The notes beneath the pieces are model-generated. The model was given only the letters and a program-made list of their open reading frames with translations, had not been told where the DNA came from and did not search any database. From contig CAZNVB010000270.1 in the NCBI GenBank assembly GCA_964576265.1, positions 19,856 to 83,855 on the forward strand: DNA of 64,000 bases, given 5' to 3'. Numbering within the stretch: the first letter of the stretch is position 1; each line of letters starts with the position of its first letter. Shown here piece by piece: positions 17,237-26,817 of this stretch. Source of the stretch: CAZNVB01 sp964576265. GTDB lineage: Bacteria > Acidobacteriota > Aminicenantia > Aminicenantales > UBA8522. Both the position numbers and the translations under genes were made by a program.

Positions 17237-18193
17237 TTAGATGATCTCCTCGAGCGGCACTTGGCGACCGTTCTCCTCCCGGCTCCGAATGCCGGCAATG
17301 ACCATCTTCATCAGCTCGACGGTCTCGGCAAATGGAAACGGCATAACTCCGCTCCGCAGATAGCGGATGAAGCTCTCGAGCTGCTTCTTGAAGGCGTAAA
17401 AGGTGTCGGAGAAAGCGACTTCCACATGGCCGGCCGTGCCGCAGAGCGTCAGCACGCCGAAGGCCCCGAAGAGATCGGCGATGGCGGCAACAACGACGTC
17501 GGCGCCGTTCCGATGCCGGAAATGGACGATATTTTTCTCCTCTGTTCCGGTGTTCCGTGCCGAAAGAAACCCCGGCCCGAGGATCGGATAGACGGCCTCC
17601 AGAGCGTGAATTCCATACCGTTCCCAGGACTTCGGCGTCGTGACCGTCGCCAGTCGAAGGTCGCCGAGCTCGCGGGTTGACTCCCGATAGGGCAGGAACT
17701 CCTTGGCATAGCGCATGCAACTCGAAGACATCACCGGCCGGCCTTCCTCAACCCATTGAACGAACGTCCTCAGGTCCTCGGCGTTGTCCACGAGCGGCTT
17801 ATCGATAAAGACGGGAAGCCCCGCCTCGACGAACGGCCGGGCGCGTTCGACATGTTCATGTCCTTTGTCCGTGGGGATGATGACGGCGTCGACCTGGCCG
17901 ATGGCCTCCTCGGGTTGAGATAAAATGTGGGGGATCAGAGAGGCCCGGGCGACCTTTTCGGCATCCGCCGGATTGTCCGTCCAGATATGCGTGACCTTCG
18001 CTCCGGCGATGCCGAAGGTCTCGATTGGTTGTTTCCCTAAATAGACCGGAATAACGGGATAGGGACATTTCGCCATCTCCCCGCGGTCATAGCCGTTGAA
18101 AATGGCGCTCCAGGAATAGGGATGGCCGTTTCCCTCGACCATGCCCAGCATAGCCAGTCGGATTTCCGGTTGAGTGATCGGCAGAGAGATCAT
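17237..18193 (-). CDS. Gfo/Idh/MocA family oxidoreductase
   Basis: A 318-residue NAD(P)-dependent sugar-type dehydrogenase. The characteristic motif is VFIDKPLVDN near residue 129, equal to the EKP motif whose Lys helps hydride transfer. VDAVIIPTDKGHEHVERARP lies before it. The N-terminal Rossmann segment is unusual (LAMLGMVEGNGHPYSW rather than a clear GxGxxG). This form is shared with a subset of the family that acts on unusual substrates. It begins in a 4-bp ATGA overlap with the aldo/keto reductase gene, so the two are made together. Confidence 0.8.
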   Translation of the reverse strand: MISLPITQPEIRLAMLGMVEGNGHPYSWSAIFNGYDRGEMAKCPYPVIPVYLGKQPIETFGIAGAKVTHIWTDNPADAEKVARASLIPHILSQPEEAIGQVDAVIIPTDKGHEHVERARPFVEAGLPVFIDKPLVDNAEDLRTFVQWVEEGRPVMSSSCMRYAKEFLPYRESTRELGDLRLATVTTPKSWERYGIHALEAVYPILGPGFLSARNTGTEEKNIVHFRHRNGADVVVAAIADLFGAFGVLTLCGTAGHVEVAFSDTFYAFKKQLESFIRYLRSGVMPFPFAETVELMKMVIAGIRSREENGRQVPLEEII

Positions 18194-19110
18194 GGACGTT
18201 CTTCCTTTTTGGTCGGCCCCTTCGGCCAGCGTCGCGGATCAACGATATGCTCGGGAACCGGCGGAAGTTTGTTGATTTTTTCGACGAGACGGTCCTCGAG
18301 CCGGCCGCGGCGTATGATTTCCAGGTTCCGCTCGAGCTGGTCATTCGTTTCCACGCCGACGATCACAGAGTCGATTTCATCGAAGCTCAATGCATAGCGA
18401 AGAGCCATCTCGGCCAGGGACAGACCTTCTTCTGTGGCCAGGCCGGCGAGGGATCGGCGGTGAGGCTCGAAGCCGGCGAGTTCAGCCGGGAGGTTCTCCT
18501 TAAAGATCAATCCTTGAAGAAAAACGCTCCGGACGAGGGTGATCTTGCGGCTCGCCTTTGCTCGGCGAAAGAAGTCCGTCGCCAAAAGGCGCCTGTCAGC
18601 CAGGCTGAAAGGCACCTGGACGACCTCACAATGCGGGTTCCTCAGGCAGGCCTCCGCCTCCTCAGGGGTGTAAACGGAAGCTCCGATCTTCTCCATCAGG
18701 CCCGATTCCTTGAGTTCCAATAATCTCCGCTGAGCCGCGCCCTCCTGATAATACATGTCGTTGAAATGATGAAAAAGACAGACAGAAAGACACTCTATTC
18801 CCAGGTTGTCGAGACTCTGCCGAATGGATAGGGAAACTCGGCGGAGGACCTCCTCTGGACCGGAAGTCCAGTCGAATCGAGGAAGCTTGGAGACGAGCTC
18901 GCCCCGGGCCCCGAGTTCCCGGAGGCATTGCCCCAGAACTTTCTCGCTTTCTCCGTAAGCCGGAGCCGTATCGAAAGTCGTGATCCCGTTTTTCAGAGCG
19001 GTTTTGACGATCGTCAGGCTTTCTTCAAACTCCGGCTGGCCGGAGGTATTGTTGATGCCGTAGGGCATACCGAGCTGCGCTGTGCCGAGACAAATTTTCG
19101 AAAGCTTCAT
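18190..19110 (-). CDS. Aldo/keto reductase, first gene of the catabolic operon
   Basis: A 306-residue AKR with the catalytic tetrad visible: Asp and Tyr in FDTAPAYGESEKVLG, Lys in LVSKLPRFDW and His in LFHHFND. The family includes NAD(P)H-linked reductases and L-fucose- or galactose-type dehydrogenases. It opens with KICLGTAQLGMPYGI, a form common in sugar-related AKRs. It is the promoter-proximal gene of the unit that runs to 10445. The ATG lies only 10 nt after the -10 box, with just GGG in front, so it is nearly leaderless. Confidence 0.85.
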   Translation of the reverse strand: MKLSKICLGTAQLGMPYGINNTSGQPEFEESLTIVKTALKNGITTFDTAPAYGESEKVLGQCLRELGARGELVSKLPRFDWTSGPEEVLRRVSLSIRQSLDNLGIECLSVCLFHHFNDMYYQEGAAQRRLLELKESGLMEKIGASVYTPEEAEACLRNPHCEVVQVPFSLADRRLLATDFFRRAKASRKITLVRSVFLQGLIFKENLPAELAGFEPHRRSLAGLATEEGLSLAEMALRYALSFDEIDSVIVGVETNDQLERNLEIIRRGRLEDRLVEKINKLPPVPEHIVDPRRWPKGPTKKEERP

Positions 19111-19119
19111 CCCGTCTGA

Positions 19120-19148
19120 ATTATATCTTCAAGAAATTCAAGACTCAA
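19120..19148 (-). promoter_or_regulatory. Main promoter of the seven-gene catabolic operon
   Basis: Minus-strand TTGAGT (19143-19148), 17 bp, perfect TATAAT (19120-19125). The predicted start near 19113 leaves only 3-4 nt before the ATG at 19110. No clear operator palindrome is seen around it. Confidence 0.65.
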
Positions 19149-19208
19149 TCTAAAATTCGTCCTCCTGAAATTGATCCCGGCTGCGAATCCTAAAAAATAA
19201 CGAGAATT

Positions 19209-20738
19209 TCAGAAAGAAAAAGCGTAAAGGCGGGCGCTCCTCAGCCTGAACTCCGCCTGGAGCGGTTGATCCGTCTCCGGCAGGCGGGCTCTTCCTCGCC
19301 AGCGGACAGGAACGGCCGTCCCGTCCGAGCGAATCGGATCGCCATCTGCAAAGGAAAAACCCCGGATGATCCCGCGGTCATTCCGGAGCTGGACGCGCAC
19401 TTCGCCGCCTGAAGCGTCCACATTGAGAATCAGGGCTCGTCCCTTTTCCTTGGGAAGGAGGAACGGCCGCGTCAAAACGACCCCCTCCGCCGCTCCGGCC
19501 TCAAGACCGATAAACCGGTTTCGGGGGAGAAAAGCCAGACATCCCGACCTCGGTCCGCTCTTGTGTCCTTGCTCCATTCCATTGTAATAAATAAAATCCC
19601 GGTCTCCGACCTCGATGACCTCGGAGACCCAGGCGATCGCCTGGTCGGGTGCGCTCGGCTTTCCTTCTGACCGGTCGAGCACCCTGAGCCGGATCCTTTC
19701 CCAGGCGTCACCGTCGCGGCTGAAAGCGAGTTCGGTCCAGCCGATACCATCGGGCGGCGCATCATCGATAAGACAGGGGAGAAAACCGATGAACAGGTCG
19801 CCTCGCCGGACGACCGCCTGGAGTCCGTAGAATTCAAGCGTCGGAGGATCTTTTTCATCCGGAAGAAGGATCTGTCGCGCTTCGGACCAAACACGGAAAT
19901 CCGGGCTCCGGCTCGAGCCCACGACCCGCCTTCCGCAGCGTGGCGCGTCGATGCCGCGCTTGACCGGGATCTCGTATTGACCGGACAAAGACCACATCTT
20001 GAACACAGCCACGAATTCCCGCCTCAGCGGGTCATAAAACGCATTGACCACGTCACTCGCACCGCGGCCCTGGATTTCTCCCCGATCATCGAGCTCTTCA
20101 ATCCATAAGGGAGGGCTCCAGTTCAAACCGTCGGGCGAAAAAGATACAGAAAATCCGACCGGCTGGGGATCATGCCGATAAAAAACGGCCTTATATCTCT
20201 CTCCCGGATTCGCCGCGTCCCGGTCAAGGAGGACGCGTCCTCCCAGAACACGGGTTAAAAGGAGGTTGTTGTGCTTGTTTCCCTGAAACTCCGTCAGGCC
20301 GAGATCAGGAAGCCGCCAGGCGATTCCATCGCTGCTCGTCCCATAACCGAAATGGACGCCGAGCGGCCCCCGGCTGTAAGGGATATACCACATTCGGAAG
20401 CCGCCTCCTTTTTCATCCGGCAAGACGGTAAACGGCCCTGAAGCAAGCTCAAGGTCGGCGAACGGGTTCTTGGCTGGGATGATCGGATTGCCGGCGTGCT
20501 TCTCCGGGCGCCCAGCCTCGAGCTTCACGCCCTCCAGGCGCACAAAAAGAACCTGATCAAAGAAAAAATGAGGCCCTTTCCGGAGCCGAGGCATGGCCTC
20601 GCCGGAAGTTTTATCCTCCGTTCCGGCCGCGCATTCTGAGTTCGGAAACAATTTAGAAATACCGACGCAAAAGAAAAAGAGAAAGGCAAGGCCAAGAAAA
20701 ATCTTCAACGCCTTATTCATATGGGAAAATGTTCTCAT
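19209..20738 (-). CDS. Secreted GH43/GH32-like propeller protein
   Basis: A 509-residue exported protein. The N-terminus (MNKALKIFLGLAFLFFFCVGISKLF) is a signal or anchor; the ATG at 20738 has an AAGGG site. The body has the repeated pattern of five-bladed glycosidase propellers of the GH43/GH32 kind: GFRMWYIPYSRG, HFGYGTSSDGIAWRLPDLGL, GFSVSFSPDGLNW and ELAFSRDGDAWERIRL. A C-terminal beta domain begins near RALILNVDASGG. I could not identify the full acidic triad by eye, so the activity is not certain. It overlaps the nitroreductase stop by 4 bp (ATGA), so the two are translated together. Confidence 0.6.
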   Translation of the reverse strand: MRTFSHMNKALKIFLGLAFLFFFCVGISKLFPNSECAAGTEDKTSGEAMPRLRKGPHFFFDQVLFVRLEGVKLEAGRPEKHAGNPIIPAKNPFADLELASGPFTVLPDEKGGGFRMWYIPYSRGPLGVHFGYGTSSDGIAWRLPDLGLTEFQGNKHNNLLLTRVLGGRVLLDRDAANPGERYKAVFYRHDPQPVGFSVSFSPDGLNWSPPLWIEELDDRGEIQGRGASDVVNAFYDPLRREFVAVFKMWSLSGQYEIPVKRGIDAPRCGRRVVGSSRSPDFRVWSEARQILLPDEKDPPTLEFYGLQAVVRRGDLFIGFLPCLIDDAPPDGIGWTELAFSRDGDAWERIRLRVLDRSEGKPSAPDQAIAWVSEVIEVGDRDFIYYNGMEQGHKSGPRSGCLAFLPRNRFIGLEAGAAEGVVLTRPFLLPKEKGRALILNVDASGGEVRVQLRNDRGIIRGFSFADGDPIRSDGTAVPVRWRGRARLPETDQPLQAEFRLRSARLYAFSF

Positions 20739-21262
20739 TTTTTGCCCTTTGCCGGCCAAGCGAAATCTTGAACAAGCTCCGACGCCGGTCGGCGTTTCTT
20801 GGGTTTCCAGGAGTCGGCCGGATAGCCGAGAGGTGTGAAAGCGATCGGCTCCAGGTCCGCCGGAAGACGCAGTACCTCGCGGGCCGCCTGAGGATCGAAA
20901 GCCGCAATCCAGCAGGTTCCGAGCCCGAGGCTCCGCGCCGCGAGGATCAGATGATCGAAGGCGATCGTGGCGTCCACTTCCGCGTAATTCTTGCCGTCTC
21001 TTCGCGTCCAGGCTTCGCCGGGCACGGCACAGGCGCAGATGACAAAGGGGGCCTGGACAAACCAGTCGCGTGAATAGATCCGCTTGAGATTCGCCTCATG
21101 CCCTTTCGTTTGAATCACGATCAACCGAAAGGGCTGCCGGTTGGCCGCCGTGGGGGCAAGGATGGCAGCCTCAAGTACCTGGCGAAGTTTCTCCTCCTCG
21201 ACCTGGGTTCCTTGATAGGCTCGAACGCTGTATCGTTTCTCAACGACTTCCCGGAATTCCAT
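20735..21262 (-). CDS. Nitroreductase-family flavoprotein
   Basis: A 175-residue FMN protein of the nitroreductase fold. Residues about 7-17 (VEKRYSVRAYQ) hold the RRSxR-type FMN contact, followed by APTAANRQPFRLIVI and, near the end, GLGTCWIAAF. Family members use NAD(P)H to reduce nitro groups, quinones or enones. An AGGAGAGGCG site precedes the ATG. Linkage to a secreted glycosidase-like protein by a 4-bp overlap is unusual and does not reveal the substrate. Confidence 0.8.
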   Translation of the reverse strand: MEFREVVEKRYSVRAYQGTQVEEEKLRQVLEAAILAPTAANRQPFRLIVIQTKGHEANLKRIYSRDWFVQAPFVICACAVPGEAWTRRDGKNYAEVDATIAFDHLILAARSLGLGTCWIAAFDPQAAREVLRLPADLEPIAFTPLGYPADSWKPKKRRPASELVQDFAWPAKGKK

Positions 21263-21401
21263 TCGCCTCTCCTTTCGTTTTGTTTTTTTGACTTGTCAGG
21301 TCGCGGATTTATTATCCGTCAAGCAATCTATTCTATTCCATATTCTGCGATTATTGAAGCCCATGGCTTGCGGAAACAGCTAATTCAGAGCCGGCATTCG
21401 G

Positions 21402-21430
21402 TTGACTGAACTCCCTGTCCGTGGCAGAAT
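21402..21430 (+). promoter_or_regulatory. Promoter of the M16 protease gene
   Basis: TTGACT (21402-21407), 17 bp, CAGAAT (21425-21430). It supports the ATG at 21478, about 40 nt downstream of the predicted start, rather than the in-frame start that lies within the promoter. Confidence 0.5.
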
Positions 21431-21477
21431 AGATAGCAAAAGGAATCAAATTCAAACAATCAAGCGAGGTAATCCAA

Positions 21478-24329
21478 TGCTCTCCTTGACAAAACTCAAG
21501 TCCGTCCTTCTCCGACGGACGTTTTTCCTCGGCCTTGTGATCGGCCTCTTCTTGCCTGCGCTCGGGCAAGAAGCTCCAGAGCGAAAAAAGGAGATCATTC
21601 CGCTCGACCAAAAACTGGACATCGACCCCGAACTCACCTTCGGGAAGCTGGCCAACGGTCTGACCTATTACATCCGCCAGAATCGTCGGCCGGAAAACCG
21701 CGCCGATCTTCGCCTGGTGGTCAACGCCGGCTCTGTGCTCGAGGATGACGATCAGCTCGGGCTGGCCCATTTCGTCGAACACATGGCCTTCAACGGCACG
21801 AAACATTTCGCCAAGCAAGAACTCGTTCATTTCATGGAGTCCATCGGCATGCGCTTCGGTCCGGAGCTCAATGCCTTTACCAGCTTCGACGAAACGGTCT
21901 ACATCCTGGAGATTCCGACCGAAAAGCCGGAGATCCTGAAGACCGCCTTTCAGATTCTCGAAGACTGGGCCCACGGGTTGTCTTTCGACCCGGAAGAAAT
22001 CGAAAAGGAACGGGGAGTGATCATCGAGGAATGGCGCCTGCGACGGGGAGCGAACGCCAGGCTGCAGGACAAGCAATTCCCGATTCTGTTTCGGGGATCC
22101 CGCTATGCCCGCCGACTCCCGATCGGCGACATGAAGATCATCGAAACGTTCGACCACGAGGTGCTCAAACGCTTTTACCGCGACTGGTATCGGCCGGATT
22201 TAATGGCCGTCATCGCGGTGGGCGATTTCGACCGGCAGGTGGTGGAAAAGCTCGTCCACGAACACTTCAGCCGTCTGGCCTCGCCGGCCGATCCCCGCCC
22301 CCGCACCTTCTATGAAGTTCCAGACCATGAGGAAATCCTCTTCGCCATCGCCCAGGACAGGGAGGCGACCGGGACGAATATTGCGCTTTACAACAAACTG
22401 CCCCTCCGAGATCAAAGCACAGCCGGGGCCTACCGGCAGAGGCTTGTCGAACAGCTCCATCTCTCGATGCTCAACCAGCGGTTCTTTGAACTGACCCAGA
22501 AGCCCGACCCGCCCTTCCTCCGGGCCTTTTCCGGTCGGGGACAATTCATCCGCACCAAAGAAATCGCCTCGCTCGGCGCGATCGTTAAAGAGGAAGGCAT
22601 TGAGCGCGGTCTGGAGGCTTTATTGATCGAGTCGGAACGGGCGGCCCGTTTCGGTTTCACGCCATCGGAGCTCGAACGCCAGAAGATCGATCTCCTCCGC
22701 TCCATGGAGCGCCTGTTCGCCGAAAAAGAAAAGTATGAATCGAGCACCTATGTGGAAGAATACACCCGGCATTTTCTGCACGGGGAGCCGATCCCGGGAA
22801 TAGAAAAAGAATTCCGGCTGGTCCAGCAATTCCTCCCCGGCATCGCTCTCCAAGAAATCAACCGTCTGGCCCGCGAATGGATGACGACAAAGAATCGCGT
22901 TGTCCTGATCAGCGCGCCGGAAAAAGAGGGGTTGAGCGTCCCCCCGGAAAAGCGCCTTCTCGAAATCGTTCACCAGGCAGCCTCCCGAGAAATCGCTCCT
23001 TATAAAGACACCCCTGTGGAGAAGCCTCTCCTTCCGGCTCTCCCCGAGCCCGGAAAAATCATCCGCACCCAATACCTGGAGGAGATGAACATCACCGAAT
23101 GGCAGCTCTCGAACGGCGTTCGCGTCGTCCTCAAGCCGACCGACTTCAAAGAGGACGAAATTCTCTTCCGCGCCTTTAGCCCGGGCGGAACATCCCTGGC
23201 CAAAGACGAAGACTTCATTGCTTCAAGTACGGCCGGCCAGGTGGTGGCCGCCGGTGGGCTGGGCGACTTCAGTGCCGTCGAACTGCGCAAAGCCCTGGCG
23301 GGGAAAGTCGCTTCGGTCATGCCTTTGATCGGCGAAATTGAGGAAGGCTTGAGGGGCAGCGCCTCGCCGAAAGACATCGAAACTCTTTTCCAGCTCATTT
23401 ATCTCTCCTTCATCGCGCCGCGTTGCGATCCGACGATGTTCGACGTCCTGACTTCGCAGTTGAAGGCCGTGCTGGCCAACCGGGCGGCCAGCCCGGAAAT
23501 CGTCTTCATGGATACCCTGCAAACGGTTTTGAGCCAGAACCACTTTCGTGCCCGGCCGATGACGGCCGAGATCATCGCTGAGATGAACCTCGAAAAATCC
23601 TGCGCCTTCTATAAAGACCGCTTCGCCGACGCCAGCGATTTCACGTTCTTATTCGTGGGCAAGCTCGACCTTGAGGCGATGAAAACTCTGGCCGAGAAAT
23701 ATCTCGGCGCCCTCCCCTCCCTCAACCGAAAAGAAACATGGAAGAATGTCGGGATCAACCCCCCGACGGGTGTCGTCGAGAAAGAGGTCCGCAAAGGGAT
23801 GGAGCCGAAAAGCCAGACGGCCATCGTTTTCAACGGACCTTTCGGGTACGACCAAGCCCATCGCACGGCCATCCGGGCGCTCGGCTTGATCCTCGAGTCG
23901 AGGCTCAGGGAGATTGTCCGGGAGGAGTTGAGCGGAACCTACGGCGTCAACGTCCAGGCGAGCTATTCCAAGATCCCTGATGAGGAATACAGTTTGACGA
24001 TCAGCTTCGGCTGCGACCCGGCACGGGTGGAGGAGCTGGTCAAAGCGATTTTTCAAGAGATCGAAGACCTGAAAGCCAAAGGATCTTCGGACAAGGACGT
24101 CCGCGACGCCCGAGAGGCCCTCTTCCGTGAATATGAGACGGGGATGAAAGACAACCGGTGGCTTCTGACACAAATTTACTCCAAATATCAGCTCCAGGAG
24201 GACCCGAGAGAGCTTCTGGCCTTCGAAAAATCTCTTCAGCCGCTGTCTCCGGAAATCATCCGGGAGGCCGCCCAGACGTATCTCAACACGAAAAACTATA
24301 TCCGCGTAACACTCTATCCGGAAAAGTGA
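21478..24329 (+). CDS. Exported M16 zinc metalloprotease (two-repeat)
   Basis: A 950-residue protein of the M16B insulinase/pitrilysin family. A signal peptide (LLRRTFFLGLVIGLFLPALGQ) is followed by the inverted zinc motif HFVEHMAFNGT near residue 98 and the downstream ERGVIIEEW Glu ligand near 178. A second, degenerate M16 unit fills the C-terminal half, as is usual in the family. It would degrade peptides in the periplasm. The GAGG site before 21478 and the promoter position decide the start. It stands as a single gene, ending in a T-rich hairpin region. Confidence 0.9.
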
Positions 24330-24333
24330 ATCC

Positions 24334-24366
24334 AGCCGAGAGCGGTGCCCTGGCTTTTTCGTTTTC
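24334..24366 (+). terminator. Probable terminator of the M16 gene
   Basis: A short AGCC...GGCT stem is followed directly by TTTTTCGTTTT. It lies just after the stop at 24329 and before the convergent FG-GAP gene. The stem is weak, so this is tentative. Confidence 0.4.
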
Positions 24367-24446
24367 CCCCGGCTCCACTCACTTGCGGTAGACGAGGCGT
24401 CAAAGCCGCCGGATTTTGCAAACCGGGCCGGAGGCTTTTCCCGCCC

Positions 24447-26603
24447 CTATTTAATTTGGGACCATGTGCCGTTGTTGTTGAGCCACACGCCTGACGGCCC
24501 GAAGTCTGCGATCAGCTCTCCGAAGCCGTCACCGTCCGTGTCCGCAACCGCAAGATCATCCGCATTAAGGGCAGAATATTGCTGCCAGGACGAATTGCTT
24601 AGGAAAATCCACAAGCCGCTGCCCGCGAAATCACCCGCGATGTCGCCAGATCCGTCGTTATTCAGATCCGAGGCGACCAGCCAATCAGCGTTCTGACCGC
24701 TCAGCTGGGTCCATGTGCCGCCGGTCAGCATCCACAAGCCGAGTGTGCCAAAGTCGGCGAAAATTTCCTCTCCGGCAACGGCATTCCCGTTGATAGCGAC
24801 GACGCCCTCGGCGGAGAACGTGCTGAGCTGCGACCACGTTCCTTCATCCCAGAGCCAAAGACCGGCTGTCCCAAAGCTGGCGATGAGCTCCTGACCGCCG
24901 AGGCCGTCGATATCGACCCGGGCAAGGAGATTCGCATCAAGGACGCTGAGCTGGGTCCAGGTCCCTCCGTTCCACAGCCAGAGGCCCAGGGAACCGAAGT
25001 CGACGGCGATTTCATCGGCACCGTCGCTGTCAAAATTCGCGCTGATCATCTCCTGGGCGTTGCCGCCGGTCAGCTGGAACCATGCTCCGTCTTTGTACCA
25101 CCAGAGGCCGGTCGGTCCGAAATCCGCGATCACCGCATCGCGTCCCGAAGCATCGAGGTCTCCGGCGGTCAATCCCTGAAGATGGATGCCCGCAATCTGG
25201 GCCCAGGCCCCGCCGTTCCATATCCAGAGTCCCAGGGAGCCGAAATCGGCGGCGATTTCATCGGCGCCATCGCCGTCTATTTCAACCGCCGACATTCCTT
25301 CCGGTTCTACCGGAGTCAGTTGGGCCCAGTTTGCGGAGGTTGAAATCCAGTACCATAGCCCCTGGGTGGCGAGATCGCCGACGATCTCCTCGCTCCCGTT
25401 TCCGTCGAGGTCCGCCCCCAGGTAAGATCGCCCCGCGGTATCGCTGATGATTTGAATACTGGTCGGAGTGGTGATCATCTCAGCCCGGTTGTCCCCGTCC
25501 ATGTCCGCCAGGTCTCCGGCCCTGCCGCCATAGGAAGGCATGAGGATGGCGCTGTAAGCGCTGTTCCTGAACTCGACGACCATCGCCTCGCCATTCCTCA
25601 TGACGAGGGCTTCGGGAAGGCCGTCCCGATCGATGTCTCCGGCGTGGATATGGAAGGTTCCATTTCCTGCATCACAGAGTGTCGTCACGTTATATTGAGC
25701 GCCGTCGTGCTTGACCAGATAAACGGGATAGGTGGCCGAAGCGACGTTATACATTCCGGTGATGATTTCCTGTTTTCCATCGCCGTCAAAATCGGCCACG
25801 GCCGCGCCGCCCAGTCCCGAGGCAAAAGAGGTTAGAGTATTCTCAACGGAATACGCCGCGCCGTCATAGCCGATGATCATCAGCTTTCCAGGGGGATAAT
25901 CCCAGGGGAGGGCGACCACAGCCTCGAGCTGTCCGTCATTGTCCGGGTCTCCGACGGCGATCTGGAGGACATTTCCCTTGGGAGCCGACCAGGCGAGGAG
26001 AAAGGTTCCGCTGCCGCTGTCATAGTTGAAGACGCTGATCATGGCCCCCGCTCCGCTGCCGTCGACGATCAACTCATTCTGCCCGTCCCGGTCGATGTCG
26101 AAAATCGCCGCCGGCATATAGTTGCCGCCGAAATACTGTTCGTGGACTTTTTGATAGGTCGCACCGTTCCAGCGGTACATATAGATCATGCCGGAGGAGC
26201 GGACGCTGATTAAAAATTCGTTCTGGCCGTCGTTATCGACGTCTCCTACGGCAGCGGCATGGACGACATCGCCTGCCGCATAGAGATTGTTCCATTCCTC
26301 AATATAGGTCGCCCCTTCTTTTCGGAAAACGTAAGCATAGTGGGAACTGTCGGTGCCGGCGACGATCCGGTTCACTCGGTCGTTCCGAAGATCCCCGGCC
26401 AGCGCCCGATAAAAGCTCGTCCCGACCGAAATCGTGGCGTCGCTGACAAACCGATGGACTTCGGGCGGGCTGCCGGTCATCCCTTTCCCTTTACCGAAGC
26501 TCTCAGTCGCAGACAGAGGTCTCCATCTCAGGAAGCCGATGGAACCGGCCACAATGGCAAAAGAAAAGAAGAATAAAAGCCGCCGCGTTGAATTTTGCGT
26601 CAT
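24447..26603 (-). CDS. Exported FG-GAP/VCBS-type repeat protein
   Basis: A 718-residue protein with an N-terminal signal segment (LLFFFSFAIVAGSIGFL). The first half has FG-GAP-like repeats with DxDxDG calcium loops (DVDNDGQNEFLI, DIDRDGQNELIV, DFDGDGKQEIIT). The second half has about eight near-identical units of 45-50 residues carrying the pattern ADFG-LGLW-W-G-W-QL, with DGDGADEIA loops between them. Such domains form beta-propellers that bind calcium and often mediate adhesion or carbohydrate binding. No catalytic domain is seen. The ATG has an AAGGAAGGG site, and a strong promoter lies upstream. Confidence 0.8.
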   Translation of the reverse strand: MTQNSTRRLLFFFSFAIVAGSIGFLRWRPLSATESFGKGKGMTGSPPEVHRFVSDATISVGTSFYRALAGDLRNDRVNRIVAGTDSSHYAYVFRKEGATYIEEWNNLYAAGDVVHAAAVGDVDNDGQNEFLISVRSSGMIYMYRWNGATYQKVHEQYFGGNYMPAAIFDIDRDGQNELIVDGSGAGAMISVFNYDSGSGTFLLAWSAPKGNVLQIAVGDPDNDGQLEAVVALPWDYPPGKLMIIGYDGAAYSVENTLTSFASGLGGAAVADFDGDGKQEIITGMYNVASATYPVYLVKHDGAQYNVTTLCDAGNGTFHIHAGDIDRDGLPEALVMRNGEAMVVEFRNSAYSAILMPSYGGRAGDLADMDGDNRAEMITTPTSIQIISDTAGRSYLGADLDGNGSEEIVGDLATQGLWYWISTSANWAQLTPVEPEGMSAVEIDGDGADEIAADFGSLGLWIWNGGAWAQIAGIHLQGLTAGDLDASGRDAVIADFGPTGLWWYKDGAWFQLTGGNAQEMISANFDSDGADEIAVDFGSLGLWLWNGGTWTQLSVLDANLLARVDIDGLGGQELIASFGTAGLWLWDEGTWSQLSTFSAEGVVAINGNAVAGEEIFADFGTLGLWMLTGGTWTQLSGQNADWLVASDLNNDGSGDIAGDFAGSGLWIFLSNSSWQQYSALNADDLAVADTDGDGFGELIADFGPSGVWLNNNGTWSQIK
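24450..25420 (-). repeat. About eight tandem 'GLW' coding repeats
   Basis: Coding repeats of roughly 140-150 bp inside the FG-GAP-type gene. Each unit contains the core ADFGxxGLWxWxxGxWxQL. Units are very similar at both protein and DNA level (for example, repeated gccgaagtc-type stretches), which points to recent duplication or gene conversion. Confidence 0.65.
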
Positions 26604-26652
26604 TTTTCCCTTCCTTTAGAATAGAGAGATTCCTTCCCACATCGACGAGGAG

Positions 26653-26681
26653 ATCATATGATCCCAGCCGGAGATTGTCAA
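26653..26681 (-). promoter_or_regulatory. Promoter of the FG-GAP repeat gene
   Basis: Minus-strand TTGACA (26676-26681), 17 bp, TATGAT (26653-26658), about 50 bp before the ATG at 26603. Confidence 0.65.
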
Positions 26682-26761
26682 ATCTTGATCACGAATGAAA
26701 AATGTCAGCGGGCAGAGAACCGAATTTTCAGCACTTTATTCGTCATCGAGCCTGGGCCAAT

Positions 26762-26790
26762 TTGACATCGGCTCGGTCCGATTTGATAAT
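26762..26790 (+). promoter_or_regulatory. Promoter of the CrtI-like oxidoreductase/PBP4 unit
   Basis: TTGACA (26762-26767), 17 bp, GATAAT (26785-26790). The predicted start is near 26797, leaving 21 nt that hold an AAGAGG site before the TTG start at 26818. Confidence 0.65.
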
Positions 26791-26817
26791 AGGGAAAATT
26801 GAATAAGAGGTACACCA

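Noticed and set aside
24450..25420. Regular repeats that could suggest a CRISPR array
   Set aside because: The units are about 140-150 bp, in frame and coding; there are no short repeats with unique spacers.
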